A stretch of 64,000 nt of DNA from Capitella teleta (taxonomy: Eukaryota; Annelida; Polychaeta; Capitellidae), in contig KB310004.1 of the NCBI GenBank assembly GCA_000328365.1, positions 170,454 through 234,453 on the forward strand, given 5' to 3'. The notes beneath the pieces are model-generated. The model did not search any database and was not told where the DNA came from. It worked only from the letters and a program-made list of their open reading frames with translations. The position numbers were made by a program, and so were the translations under genes. The number at the start of each line of letters is the position of its first letter. The first letter of the stretch is position 1. Shown here piece by piece: positions 45,355 to 57,970 of this stretch.

Positions 45355-48300
45355 GTTTTAGGGCAAACAAAGTCATTTTAGGGCAAACAAGTTGTTTTAG
45401 GGCAAACAAAGTCATTTTAGGGCAAACAACTCGTTTTAGGGCAAACAACTCATTTTAGGGCAAACAAAGTCATTTTAGGGCAAACAAGTCGTTTTAGGGC
45501 AAACAAAGTCATTTTAGGGCAAACAACTCGTTTTAGGGCAAACAACTCGTTTTAGGGCAAACAAAGTCATTTTAGGGCAAACAAACTTGTTTTAGGGCAA
45601 ACAAAAAAATCTCATTTTAGGGCAAACAAAGTCATTTTAGGGCAAACAACTCGTTTTAGGGCAAACAAAAAAATCTCATTTTAGGGCAAACAAGTCGTTT
45701 TAGGGCAAACACGAACTTGTTTTAGGGCAAACAAAAACAATCTCATTTTAGGGCAAACAAAGTCATTTTAGGGCAAACAAGTCGTTTTAGGGCAAACATG
45801 AACTTGTTTTAGGGTTTTAGACACACCGATTATCTATTATGGTTATTCAGGTGTGCAAGGCATCGCAATTGATCGAATGAATTTATAAAACATAGCTATA
45901 CTGATTTGTGAGTACAACACTAAGTATGACAAAGCATCGAATCCAGCGTCCCTGGTTACACATCCAATCAGCTGCCAAAGCAGATTAATATTACTGCAGA
46001 TTAGAAAGTCAATTAAGGAAGGGTATTAAACAGCATAATAATTGATTGATATTGATATTCAATATTGATGCTTAATCCTGCACTGATATATGCACTTAAT
46101 CCCCTCTTTCATTGTTGGAATAATGTGTTTTAAATTTTCTTATCATGCAAAACTTATCTATAATGTCCATATATACATGTAACATGTTCGAGTATAGGTT
46201 TCATTACGCATCATGCTTAGTGTGCAAGACAGAGTATAGGCCTATAAGAAATATGGTTATTTTGCAGGGAACACAATCAGCAATATTTCCATGATTGCTC
46301 CTCCCCTTCTGGGTGCCGTCTTGGCTTACATTGATGGCATGGAGGTTCGCTTCATTGGCTGTCATTTAGCTCTGATGGGTGAGTACTTCGTCCTTTGCTT
46401 GCTTTGCAATTGACTCTTTTGCTCTTCACTGCGTATGTTTTTCTCCTCGTTCCGTGCAACTGCAGTGGTTGGCATTGGGTCATCCTTCTTCCATGCTACG
46501 CTTCTCTATGAAATGCAGGTAAAGTAACATTAATTCTACGCCTAACCTTTATTTATTTTATATTTGTTTTTTAAATGATCATGTATATACTGGCTTTTGC
46601 ATGTATTATTATACAATTGAACACGCACATGGAACAGGGTAATCAAAAAATAATTATGTTATGTAAATTAAGATATTATATGATTATATTACATTTTGCT
46701 ATATTGTTTATTTATAACATATGCTGCACTGACCTCAGTGCATAAATGCAAAGACAAAAGCTGAGCAATAATGAAAGCCCCACAAAAGGTTTAGTGCATT
46801 GCATTGACCCATTTGCTTTCGGCTGCTTTCTTTGTGATTAGTTGATGGGTTGACTCAGTGAAGAACGATGCTCCAATTGCACGCTCAGTCATGCACATTG
46901 TTATCCAAGTATCTGCACAAATTAACATCAAATATTAGCGCATTCATATGGTTACTCATATGGCTCACTGTTTTACAATTATATCATGGAGCATGATGAG
47001 ATTGCTTGATTAGAGGTCTGAAACTTCCATTCAATTTTTTTAATCAGCTCTTTTTAACAAAATGACTTATGTATCATATGGACATGATGTTTCTGAGCAC
47101 TTCTCAAAATAAGACATTCTGTGCTCCTGTTTCCGCATTTTGTTTGTTCTTCAGTTGATGGATGAATTACCGATGATCTGGGGGTCAGCCTTCCTCATTT
47201 ACTCACTGTAAGTGCTCACTTGCTCTAGGTTTCTTCTTCTTTTCCTCAATTTGCCTCATTCCCCAGAGCGAGCATGGACAATGCCCCTGGCAAGATCAAC
47301 GCACCTCTTGGCATCGGTCTCTTCCTCTACTCGCTAATTGTGACTTTGGTAAGACAGACGGCTGCTCTGTCGCAGTGTCATTATAGGATTCTTTTTCTTC
47401 TTCAGGTTTACATCATGGTCAAGGATCCTATCTTCCATGAAGTGAGTAAAGGCTTTGGTGGCTAAGCCTAGCATCACTTGATTTTCCCTACATGTAATTT
47501 ATTGATTTATTTATGAGACAATAATTTATTTATTTTTTCTCACCTTCTTACCACGCAGGCTGCGTACGGACTTATGGTGGTCACCATGATTGCTCTGTCT
47601 GTCAGAATTATGCGGTGAGCTGACATTTTCATTTTCATTTTATCGCATGTGGCCATGATGTGGGTCATTCCTGCTTGCATTCAACGTGTTCTGTCGTGCA
47701 AGGATATTACACTTTGCAAAACTCAACTTACCTCTGTTTAATTCATTCCAACTCAATTACATGTTGGCATCAATATACGTTATGCTGGTACAAGTCGGTA
47801 TTAGAGTATTCTGCCCAATCGGACAATTGTAGATTTTTATGCATTGATGAATTAGCTATTTATTTAATGACATAACCAATTGATCCTATTTCTAATCTCC
47901 TGCATTGGTTGTATAGTAAAAGCTTGTTAGGACACGTTTAGTTTTAGACTATTGTGTTATTATAACACATTTGTCATTGTAAGAATTGAGGCTTGTAATG
48001 CACCAAATTACGCTACCTATGTACTTTGCGTTAGTTGAGCACAACATGTGCAATTCATTCTCTGTGTTCAGCATCGGAGTTCACCTGTCGCTCTTATTCT
48101 GTTGTCTAATCTGAAAAGGACCTTTGAATGAAATTTTACCATTGAATTGATTGTTCACAATGGATGATGTAATCATTGCAAAAATAGCACAATATAACAC
48201 CAACAGATTGACTCTGTTTTGGGTCAAGGGTCATTGAACATTGTTGAATGCGACCATTGAATTGAAGCTTTGATTTCTAAAGAAAGGCTTCTGTAATAAA

Positions 48301-49585
48301 AAATAAATGTGAATAGCACAAATAACCTTTCTCTGGAAGTTTTCTTTTATGATTTTGTTTTTGTCCAGGTATTTGTATTATATATTTGTATGTACATTGT
48401 ATTTGTCCAGGGTCATCTTGAACATTATTGAGGTCTAGCTGGTGACCTGTCCTAATAGGATTTGAATGTTAAAAGCACATTTGCTTGGTTATGCCTCAGC
48501 CTGTCCATGTCTAATTAAAGAATTTGCTGTTATGTTGGACTTAGAGAGGCCAAAATGCTGTTGATACTGAACTTGCCGTTGTAGTGAGCTTTTACTGTAC
48601 TGACAATTAGGTATGCGTTGATCGCTCACACATCTCATTGCGTTTATGCCTTTACTTTGCGGAATTATCCGGCATTACTTGATGATTTAACTATCACCTT
48701 ATAGGCCTATAATATATTCTCTGAGCTCTGATAATTGTTGCTTCTCCAACCTGTACATCTTTTTTTGTTAATTATTTAGTAGGAAGGAAGCAAAAATGGC
48801 TGCAATTATGTGAATTACCATTGATTGGAAATGAGGAGTGGATTTAGGAGGCTTGACTGTATTATTTAAAGAATATAATCTTCATTTTGAGCAGTCAAGT
48901 GTACAATTGCTCATTTGACTGTTATTGTCTTTGACTATATAATTATATATGCTTTACATTTCCATGTACCAGTATTATATATTCATCCATCAGTATTCAT
49001 GAGTATTCATGATGTGTATGTATTTCAGAAATCACGATTCTTCATGGTGGTGTTTCATGGCTGCCCTCAGTCTCTACACGATCGGTTTCATCATTTGGAA
49101 CTTGGACAACCATTTCTGTCATCATTTTAGGTACAAAGGCTGCATTTCACCTGGCGCTTCAAAACTTTTTGATTTCAGGAGCGCTCGGGAGAGCATGGGT
49201 TACCCTCTGAAGCCCTTGATGCAGGGTCACGCGTGGTGGCACCTCTTCGCAGGTGCAGGAACCTACCTCTCCATTGTTTTCTCGTGAGCGCATTTTCACC
49301 AAGTTTCCACTTACTGAATTTTCCTCTGATTACAGGACTCATGCGAGGTTAAAATTCCTGAAGAAGGAACCAGTTTGGAAGGCGAGTGTGGCATGCAAGA
49401 TGATCTGCCCTGAAAGGGTTCATATGTAATCGTTGATCACTGCAGGTCTATTCATGAAATTCATGAATAGACTCTGATATGAAGATTAAAGTATAATGCA
49501 TAATAATCTGACTTTTTTCGCTCGTCCACAGAAAGTGTTTGGAGTTTGGCCGTCGGTTCGTGTGATGTCTGACAAAACGTCCTAA
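43818..49585 (+). CDS. ACER3: Alkaline ceramidase 3
   Basis: ACER3 hydrolyses unsaturated long-chain ceramides and phytoceramides to sphingosine and fatty acid in ER/Golgi membranes. Eleven exons join in phase: 43818-43935, 46268-46378, 46466-46518, 47155-47207, 47267-47348, 47406-47441, 47559-47614, 49029-49130, 49179-49283, 49336-49381 and 49532-49585, for 271 residues (human 267). Signature stretches: [17 protein letters not shown] (metal-site side), [24 protein letters not shown] with [26 protein letters not shown] and the zinc-binding [14 protein letters not shown]. His and Asp ligands of the family are all present. The last intron (49382-49531) has a GC donor (AAG|GCGAGT) required for the conserved FGVWPS end; reading through gives a different short tail. 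Intron 1 is 2.3 kb and repeat-rich. Confidence 0.92.
44225..44800 (+). repeat. Three tandem copies of an about 191-bp satellite unit
   Basis: GAGT(A/G)T(G/A) landmarks recur at 44241, 44432 and 44624. Each is followed by cgcaaacaac-like and aaggtttgcagcattg blocks and by aaatggtctttaa. The copies are diverged by roughly 10-20 percent. Located in ACER3 intron 1. Confidence 0.75.
45262..45311. other. Assembly gap, 50 N
   Basis: Exactly fifty N directly before the minisatellite; the repeat probably caused the assembly break. Confidence 0.99.
45312..45810 (+). repeat. 19-bp minisatellite, about 24 copies
   Basis: The unit is gtcattttagggcaaacaa. Variants have gtcg, ctcg, ctca or cttg before ttttagggcaaacaa, and some copies add extra A or aaat. 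An A-run sits at 45325-45352. In ACER3 intron 1. Confidence 0.9.
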
Positions 49586-51773
49586 TTAAGAGTCTTCCAC
49601 CTCTGCCTGACCCTTGACCTTCCACCTCTGCCTGACCCTTGACCTTTCACCTCTGCCTGACCGTTGACCTTTCCCTTGCTCTTTTTCGCAATTTCTTCCT
49701 CTGTGTCTTTATTTTCCTGTGATAATCATTTATGAATAATTCGGATTTCTCATCCTTCTTCACGCTTCATTTATGTCTTCAATAATAATATGTTACTCTC
49801 AATACCCTTTTTGGCATTCCATATCATGTTATCACCAGTCCCTCCACGGCCAATCTCTCAGGAAGAAATTGAGTTTGATTTCATTTTTCTCTCTTGATCT
49901 TTTTTTTTGTTGCCTGCACCAATAATTTGCCTTAACACAACAACATATTATTATTTTGCGAGTTTTTATTTTTCTTCAAAGTCTATTTATGTTTCTACTG
50001 CTTCATAAAGTAATCTTTCAATGAAACTCATATCTATTTTCTTCTCTACTTTAATTATACCTTGTAACACAATATTTTCAGCTAAAGATTTTACAAACTT
50101 TTGCTCTATATCATGTCACAAAAAAAATGTTGTTTTGTTTTTTGGGGGTTTTTTTTCTACCTATTTTTGTTTGTTTAATTGTTATTTGTTTACTAGGGTG
50201 TTTTTCGAGTCATAGCTTTGCAGTTGTGCTTATTTAAATTTGCTGTGATTTTGTCTTTAAATTGTGTATTCTTTAATTCTATGAATTTTGTATTTTTTTT
50301 TTTTATTCTTCTGCAAAATGGTCCTCTCAATACCAAGGCACCTCTGTTTTTTACTGCTTATTTATTTTTATTTTATTTTTTTTTTTGGGGGGGGGGTTTC
50401 CTGTCATTCTCCATTCTTAACAGCTGTTTGAATTGTGTTCAGACTTTCTATAATCTTCCAATTTATTTCATTCTTTCAGGTTTTTTGATTTTGTTCTAGA
50501 AAATGATTTCTTTATTTAATTAAATTTTTTCATATCTGGTCTAACAAAGTTAACATCTATTGTTGAATCATTGATTTTGTAGTTATATTTGCTTTTATTG
50601 ATATATTACATCCATTCCAACTGTTTCATCCTCACATGAGGGAACACCCAGTATATTTAAGGCTTCACTTCTCAACAGATCTCATAAATTAAATTACCTT
50701 ATGAATTAATTATTAGTTATCTCTTATTGGCAAGAAAGTTCCTTATTATATTTGTGAGTGGCCCTGTCAGGATATATTTTCACCTCTACAACCATGTCAT
50801 CTTTTGCCTGATGTGTTTTTATCATCATAGATTGTTAATGTAGAGTATAGAAGGTTGTTCTATTGATCATCTGTGTCACTCTAGGTCCACTGTGTGCTTA
50901 TTGTTAGATTAGCTTAATTAAGAGAAATCTTAACGATAATTTCTTTCTGTTTTTACATGATTTTCAATAACGTGTTCTCAATCTGCTGTTTTGTGTTAAT
51001 TCAACTCATCTTTGATTGTTTAGAAGTGATTTAAAATTTTGTTGATTGAATTTTCCTTTTTATTCTTTATTGCGCAGATTCTGACCCATACATATCTCGT
51101 TTTGTGCAGCTTTTCTGAGGGTCGGAATGTGCACATGTACTTTAATTGTCGAGTGACTGAAACACAATTAAGATTTCCTCCTATAGAATAGGTCAAAAGA
51201 TCATTCCACAATAAGTGTGCGATTGTGAGCAGTTCAACCAGCTCTCGGTGTAAACGTAATTTCATGGAGAAGTAACATCGCCCACACCCTGAGGGTAATC
51301 ATTCCCTTACAAGTTCTTAATTGTGTTTGATAAATGTATCCGAATGCAGACGTAATGTTATCAAGACCGTGTATATACACCTCTTCTCCACATGTTCATT
51401 TACATGTAATGATATACAAGAATAAGGCAAATGCTTGTGCGCTAAACCCAACCCCCTCTCCAATACCTCAGACATTTCTCTCTCATAGACATCAAGGACT
51501 CTTTGTTGCAATAAATATGACCCCATGATCAATCATGCCGCACGTGATTTTTCAATGTCATTTGTCATTTATATATGGAGACATCGCAACCACTTGATCT
51601 ATAAGCCTGATCACCGTAGTACCGATATGCCTTCCCTGTCTGTGAAGGTTCCATTAATAAGGATACAACACATAAACAAAAAGAGAAGGTAGACGACTCA
51701 AAAAGACACACATTACAAAATTAACTAATTCGCCCACAATTGGCTATAATTATAATTCATATTGCGTGATCAA
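49586..51773. other. Ceramidase 3' UTR and T-rich spacer
   Basis: It starts with three 25-bp direct repeats. From about 49680 to 50620 the plus strand is strikingly T-rich with G-runs after T-runs. Frames here are low-complexity. No exon is supported up to the DUF229 gene. Confidence 0.5.
49594..49668 (+). repeat. Three 25-bp direct repeats after the ceramidase stop
   Basis: Units of ctt(c/t)cacctctgcctgacc(c/g)ttgac begin at 49594, 49619 and 49644; the first two are identical. Confidence 0.85.
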
Positions 51774-53762
51774 TCACATTTGTTTTGTACAAAAGCAGAA
51801 TGGACGCAAATGCGGGTGTTTCTTTTGGACACAGTGCGGCTGATCGCCATATCGATTCGTTCGGCTGATTTGCCGATAACTGACTGTGAATGTGTTGCTA
51901 TGGGTATGATGAGTGACGATGCCTTCGTACGTTGCCTGGTTCGGCTCGGTACCAATGGCTATTTGATACAAAACATCTGACACTGACATGTCATCTGAGA
52001 GGTCAGCCAGTCGACCATCCTCATCAAGACTCTTCTTGAAGCGCAGGACGTCTTCGGTGGCGATGAAGCGAGCAGCCGAGGTGATGTTATGCAACCGCAA
52101 CTCAGCGCACATGTGTCGATGTTTACTGCTGAATGAGTTGATAGCTTTGACGAGTTCAGCAGCTGTTTTGTGGATGATGTAATCGGAAGAACTAATCCGC
52201 TGCCATTGAAGGCAGGAGCACCAGTGGGGCTCCACGCCAGCCTCTGCGCATGTCCGAGATTTCGGGATTTCCGTCATGAAGCTTTTGGCTCGGGGGTCTG
52301 TTTGAGATCGGTTGAAATTTAGCAGCTGCTGGAATGTGGCGTGGAGATCGTACGGAGTGGACAGACGCTTGCTGTTTTTTTGCAGATTCGCAGCGACATC
52401 CGGATGGGAGCGGAGGAATTTTGGCGGGAAACGGAGGGATAGGTAGGGCAGGCGCTCCTCGAACTTACCCTGCTCTGTCTGCCGCATGCTCTGGAAGCGA
52501 GCGCCATGGTCAGCCATGAGAATGAGGAGAGTGTTGTCTAAATGACCCTCCTGATCCAAGTCCCAGATCAGATCCTTGAGATCTTGATCGATTAGGCGAG
52601 ACATGCTGTGCACATCGTGCGAAAGTTCTGAGTGGAACAAGAAGGAGAATTTGGGTTGGTCAGGGTACATGCGGTAGAACTCTCGGATCCAGTTGAGCAT
52701 GTTCACATGCCGAGGCACCGAACCCATGCAGTAGGGTTTGTTCCTGTAGTACATGTCCTCAGCACTCAAGTAGAACGTCCTCATATAGTGGTCAACCGGC
52801 TGCTCTTTGAACCCAAGCATACGATACGTAAACGTGCCAAATGCCGCTCCATCCTCTCCCCACTGAGTGACGTAACCGTTGTCCTTCAGCTCCTTCCAGA
52901 TCCACGGATGTCCATCGACGAACGAGGCGTTGTCGAAGCCCTTGCGCGCCTCTGGTAGCTCCATTTCGTTGTGGCCGGTCAGGATGGGAAGCAGGGCTTG
53001 GGGAGTGCCGTCTCCAACGATGTTGTATCCCTCCATCACCACGGCGCCTAGCTGACTGGTTACATAATCATGAGTTCGCGGGAGATTGCGTATCCATGTC
53101 AACCGTGAGGTGGAATCCAGTCCGAACATTAGCACGTTCATTTGTTGAGGTTTCCGGTGAGGTTTCTTGTGCAGCTCTTCCTTGTACGCAATACTCGAAT
53201 GCACATTGCTGTACGTCCCTCCGTCAGAACCAACGCATCTCGCTAGGAACATATCCGTCTCCAACTTGACCTTCACCGCTGACCCCTTCTTAGACGTCCC
53301 CCTCTTGACCTCAAAGTCGTCCTTGCCCCGATGCAAGGGCGTGTACTCACACAGGACATCGCGGTGCTTCTGTAACGCCGCCTCTGAGATGTGATAACTT
53401 CCATTCGTTGTGTAGATCCAGTTCTCTTCGACGGATGAGCACTCCAGCGGTGAAGGATTCATGAAGAATGGTTTGATGTCCGGGTGCCACAACTGCAGCT
53501 CTGGCAGCACACAAATCGTTTGTTTCTCGTTCATGAAATTCTTCGACCCCTTCCCCAGATAACCAGATTCCAACCAGGCTCGAATGGTCAGGTAAAGGCT
53601 GATGGTCAGCAAGAACGCGAGAACCATAGTCGCTGACCTCTTGGCCTGTAGACGACGGGGTACGCCCCAATGACACAACCACGGCCGAGATGAGTGGCGT
53701 GGGCTGTATTTGTGGAAGCCATCGCCCAATTGGCGCTGAGTATACCGGTAGCCTGTTTGCAT
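51774..53762 (-). CDS. DUF229 family type II membrane protein (alkaline-phosphatase superfamily fold)
   Basis: DUF229 proteins share the sulfatase/alkaline phosphatase fold; their substrate is not established to my knowledge. A single uninterrupted exon encodes 662 residues from the ATG at 53762 (MQTGYRYTQ); the frame is open a few codons further up but without an ATG. The short N-tail is followed by a signal anchor at about residues 45-65 (MVLAFLLTISLYLTI). Then come CVLPELQLWHPDIKPFF, the nucleophile region MFGLDSTSRLTWIRNLPRT, GDGTPQALLPILTG, QWGEDGAAFGTF, FLFHSELSHDVHSMSRLI, the metal-site ILMADHGARF and GKFEERLPYLSLRFP. The C-terminal quarter is Cys-containing and ends with a basic tail. 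An acceptor (tttcgttgcag) about 50 nt upstream implies a noncoding 5' exon. Confidence 0.88.
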   Translation of the reverse strand: MQTGYRYTQRQLGDGFHKYSPRHSSRPWLCHWGVPRRLQAKRSATMVLAFLLTISLYLTIRAWLESGYLGKGSKNFMNEKQTICVLPELQLWHPDIKPFFMNPSPLECSSVEENWIYTTNGSYHISEAALQKHRDVLCEYTPLHRGKDDFEVKRGTSKKGSAVKVKLETDMFLARCVGSDGGTYSNVHSSIAYKEELHKKPHRKPQQMNVLMFGLDSTSRLTWIRNLPRTHDYVTSQLGAVVMEGYNIVGDGTPQALLPILTGHNEMELPEARKGFDNASFVDGHPWIWKELKDNGYVTQWGEDGAAFGTFTYRMLGFKEQPVDHYMRTFYLSAEDMYYRNKPYCMGSVPRHVNMLNWIREFYRMYPDQPKFSFLFHSELSHDVHSMSRLIDQDLKDLIWDLDQEGHLDNTLLILMADHGARFQSMRQTEQGKFEERLPYLSLRFPPKFLRSHPDVAANLQKNSKRLSTPYDLHATFQQLLNFNRSQTDPRAKSFMTEIPKSRTCAEAGVEPHWCSCLQWQRISSSDYIIHKTAAELVKAINSFSSKHRHMCAELRLHNITSAARFIATEDVLRFKKSLDEDGRLADLSDDMSVSDVLYQIAIGTEPNQATYEGIVTHHTHSNTFTVSYRQISRTNRYGDQPHCVQKKHPHLRPFCFCTKQM

Positions 53763-56700
53763 GCTGCGGTCGACGTTGTTCAATCGGACAATGTTCCTAA
53801 CTCAGCCTCTGCAACGAAAAAAGATGTTTAACTTTGGTTTGGGATAATGGTGGATGCATGTAATCAGCCTAATCACATAGACGACGAAAGGTACATCAGG
53901 CGTATCTAGACATAAATCAGTGCCATGTATTTGCACATGCATGATTGTACACCCTTTCAGACTGACCCCCACCCGGTCTGTGTTGGCCTATGCATGCATA
54001 CATGGTGGAGTTTGCATATACAGAAATAGATTATTTTACCCATTCCAATCTATAGAAGGATGTTCGTGTATCAAAAGACAGATCCCTATCGTAAGACATT
54101 ACACATTCAAGCTATACAGTCGGTTTAGTATACAGCAGGTATGCACGTCCACAGGCAGATGGGTTTCGGTATAAATTAATCGATTACTCACTTTTACAAA
54201 TAAATCATGAATAATGTTCCTGTTGTCTACTTCATCCATGGTTAGACATCCCACACTTCAATAACACATCCGCCGCTAAGCACCATGTTGTTCGCGATAT
54301 TCCCGGCAACTGAATGCAGGTCGGATTCCATAGCATCGCTTACAGCGGCTGCGGCTGCTGATCACACACAGAGCAGCACTGTAATCCTAGCGAGGGAAGG
54401 GAAGAGGCTCGGAAGCAGGGATTTTATCGATTGCGTGCATGCGATGAACCAGCGCGCGGAGCCGTGAGGTGCATGCACGCGCAAACTATCCACGCAAATG
54501 GACAGCAGTTGAGCATTTCTTACATATAGTTACAGTGAGTCTCTTATTTAAAAAAAAAAAAAAAAAAATGCTTTACGTGTTCTTCTTTAGGGAAAAAAAT
54601 TACGAAATTTTTTGCTCATGTTACTTTACGTGTTCTTTAAGGAAAATGTACAGCAGCTTATGAAATCCCATTTTTTAATTAATTTACTCAAGTTCAAGGT
54701 TAAAGTGGTAATTGAAGCATTTAATTACAAAATGTTATCATTTTTTTTTTTTTTTTTAAATTCTGCAATGATTATTATTCATGCAATCAATATGGACTAA
54801 TTTTAATGCTTGCGACTAATTGAGTGAATAATTCAATGCAATATCGTTTTGCAGTACAAAATGTCCACTGTCTACTGGCTTTAGCCTACGTATATATATA
54901 CAATGTGTCAAGTTTCGTCAACATTCAATTTGATGGATTACAGAGCTTGCGAAACACTTGTAGTAAGTTGATTACATTCGCTGTGCCCATTGAACTTGGA
55001 TCTGAACTTGTAATACTAGTAATTGATCATTGATGCCTTGCGACGGCTTTGAAGATACATCACATGATAATAAAGAAACATGCATAGTTGTATAGTAACT
55101 ATAGTTATCTTGTTCACTGATGATGCAATTTTGCTGTTATATGGCGGAAATAATGTAGCACCATGGGCTAATTCTGCTGCAATACATTTCATTAATTCTT
55201 GTACATTAATTACTTCCTATAAAATTTTCCTTGGTCACATCTTTGATTGATTTCTTGTTGTAATCTACGTCATCAGGATACTAAAGTCTCTCGATCAAAA
55301 TATATCTGATATACATCAATTAACACATGGTCAACGGTTCGGTGTGTGATCGGTACATCGCTGCATTTATAGAGTTATGATGTCATCCGTATAATGAGGA
55401 AATGTGTTTGTACATATGTAGTACATGTATTGCCTAGGACCTACTGTTCTCCAAGCTGGATCGCTGGTGAGTGCATGCGACTTATATATAGACTTGCACA
55501 ATGTAATTATGTATATAATTTTATCGGCTATATAGCTACAACAGTTCTATACATTTAGTACAATTTCCTTCGCTTTTCACGGGAAACTTGAAATTATAAA
55601 TTCATCCAGTTGATGGTAGGCCCCTATATCTCTTAAACAGTTAAGACAGTAAGACTATAATATAAATTTTTCAGCTGAAAATGTTAAGAATGCTGACACC
55701 CCTTGCTGGAGTGTAGGTGTAATTCATCGTTTCATCATGCGGACAAATGAATTCTAATTCACGAAGAAAAGTCAGTTATATATCATGGTAATCATGCTCA
55801 TAAAAATCGTGTGGGGCCGAAGGGGTCTTTCATAATCAATAATTATTTGTAAATGCTTGTTTGATACCAGACATGGATCAAGAGGTTGCCTAACAAACCC
55901 GCATTAAAAATTACTTTCGGTAAAACACTGCTTTGAAGTCCTTACATGGTGGCGCGAAAGTCGACGGCTAAATGCGATTTCAAAGAGAATATCTCGAATT
56001 AGTGTTGTCGATTGCAATGACGAGAAAGACTATCACATGCAGTGACAGAAGCGCCAACCACCCTCATTCTCTAATTAGCTCTAAAGTAACCCCTATAATA
56101 GAAAACTCTCCTTCGCTTCACTTCGCTGCTTTCGTTCGGGTTTGTCGAGGCAATATAACATAATCAATTAGTAACTGCTGTGTCAACGCCAGAAGTATAC
56201 TTCTGTGATTATTATAATTAATATATCGAAGGTGGGTTCGATGAATATCGTGAGGAAATGTCCTGAAATCGTGCAATGCATTCAGTCAATCTCTACAAAA
56301 ATTACAGAAATGACGCTAAAGTGGTTATTGTGTGCGCCTTTGGCTTTAACTGCAAAAGACGAGAATCTCGTCTTTGGCGTTCAAGCGTTGGGCGTGAAAA
56401 GACGGTGATCGCCGTCTTTGGCGGTGAATGTGTTAAATGTGGTTATATTATGGCATATATGCATGTATACACTCCGTGAGGCTTGTTACGGTAATATTAA
56501 TAAAGGGCTCTTTTCTAATTCGTAGGAAGGGTGTTCCAGGAAATTCAGACCAAGATCCATTTCCATTGAGATCATATAATAATTATTTTTGGTACCGTTA
56601 CATCATGAGTATGTATATATGTATAATTGTATATAATATGAGGTCATTAAAAAATGTGTACGTTTTAGAATCACTTGTCTCTATTCTCAAGCACACATTC

Positions 56701-57388
56701 AACAGTTGCCACCCTAATTCTCATTGGTGACCCATGCAACTGAATTAACTGGAAATCTCCAGCTAATTTAGCAAATGTTTCCACTTAATGAAATGCAAGC
56801 AATCCTTGAAAACGCAATATTGTAGAATAAAGATACGGTTTTATGGACTTCGTCTGATAACAGAGCGAAAATTTCACGCTTGATAGTCACGTGCACGGGT
56901 GCCGACATTAGGCTGGAAGACATTTCGTGCTACTAGTGTTTCAGCAGACAAGATGGACGCCTATCACAAATCATGAGCCGTAAAACTTCAGGATTCTGAA
57001 TGTTCATCTTTTTCAGTTTGTTCTGTTGTTGTTCCTTTATGATTGATGAACCTCATCTCAGTGCTCTTTAAGTGGTTTCTTAGTTTAAATGGACCTTGTA
57101 TCACATTTATTTCAGCTGTGTCTGGAATAAATTTCATCTATCGGTCTATCTAAATTGTCGTTTCACGGACACGGATTCGTGGAATAATTTCCTTTTGCGT
57201 AAATCGAATTCCAGGCGCAATCTGTCTCAGCTGAGTGAGATGAAATTCGGCTTTATTCGCCTGCAGGTCATACGTACATGATCCCAATTTTAAGATCGAT
57301 CCATCGTTGCATAGACATGTAAACCAGAGAGGAATAATTAAAATTTATATGTTGCATGCATGATTATGTATATATTATAATTATGCAT
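53763..57388. other. Gene-free stretch
   Basis: No exon is supported. A more GC-rich patch at 54265-54485 may be the DUF229 promoter. Long A and T runs lie near 54550-54570 and 54741-54757. The rest is AT-rich with no recognised repeat. Confidence 0.45.
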
Positions 57389-57874
57389 TTATGTTGCAAC
57401 TTGCCACAGTTCTTTTGATGGCATTTGTTCTTTGCCATACAAAGACCGCAATTTGATAAGTAAAGCTTGAAAAGGATGGATTTTTTTTATATGGCCGAAT
57501 CCTAGAGCACTGAAAACGCGGTTTAGTAGATCTGTGTCGCACTCATCTTCAAGCACTACCCATGCCTTATAGAGGACTTCTTGAAGTTCTTGTAGTTTCG
57601 AAATAACAGCAAATAATGACAGATACATCTCAACAGACAGATACACCTTCTCATGCAGTTCTCACCGACGCATTATAGGATGTCTCACCTGCTGTGGGCT
57701 AACTCCGCAACAGACCAAATTTGAGAGGTTTAAAATCTCGTTAAATTTTCCTATTGTTAACACTTGAAGTCGCGAATCAGCTATTCTCTCAATTGTGATG
57801 AAAGAAATCTCGTTGAAAGCTATTCTGACTGGCACAATATAGCGGCATTTTAATTGGTCTTGAATTATATTCAT
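57389..57874 (-). CDS. Possible small gene, unrecognised
   Basis: Two frames, 57874-57689 and 57646-57389, can be joined in phase across a 42-nt intron (CAG|GTGAGA to gagaag|GTG), giving about 147 residues. The protein would read as mostly helical with no signal peptide (SLFAVISKLQELQEVLYKAW, LLNRVFSALGFGHI, PFQALLIKLRSLYG). This could be a helical-bundle adaptor domain but I recognise no family. The acceptor has no good pyrimidine tract. The putative start lies inside a dispersed repeat, so the true 5' end may be elsewhere. Confidence 0.3.
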
Positions 57875-57970
57875 TGCTGACAGATCGTTTTAAAATTGGT
57901 CTCTCCTCAATCAAATATGCCAATAGAATCGATCAAAAAAGATTTCGAAGTGAACAGAGATCCCCTTTAA
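57868..57970 (+). repeat. Dispersed repeat, copy B
   Basis: This matches 18332-18440 in order and orientation (attcattgctgacag, aaattggtctctc, atagaatc, gaacagagatcccctttaa). Confidence 0.45.

Noticed and set aside
45119-45448. Minus-strand frame rich in Phe, Leu and Cys repeats
   Set aside because: It reads through the 19-bp minisatellite, an A-run and the N-gap, so it is not a gene.
52319-53682. Several frames inside the DUF229 gene on both strands
   Set aside because: They are shadows of a single 662-residue frame with clear family motifs.
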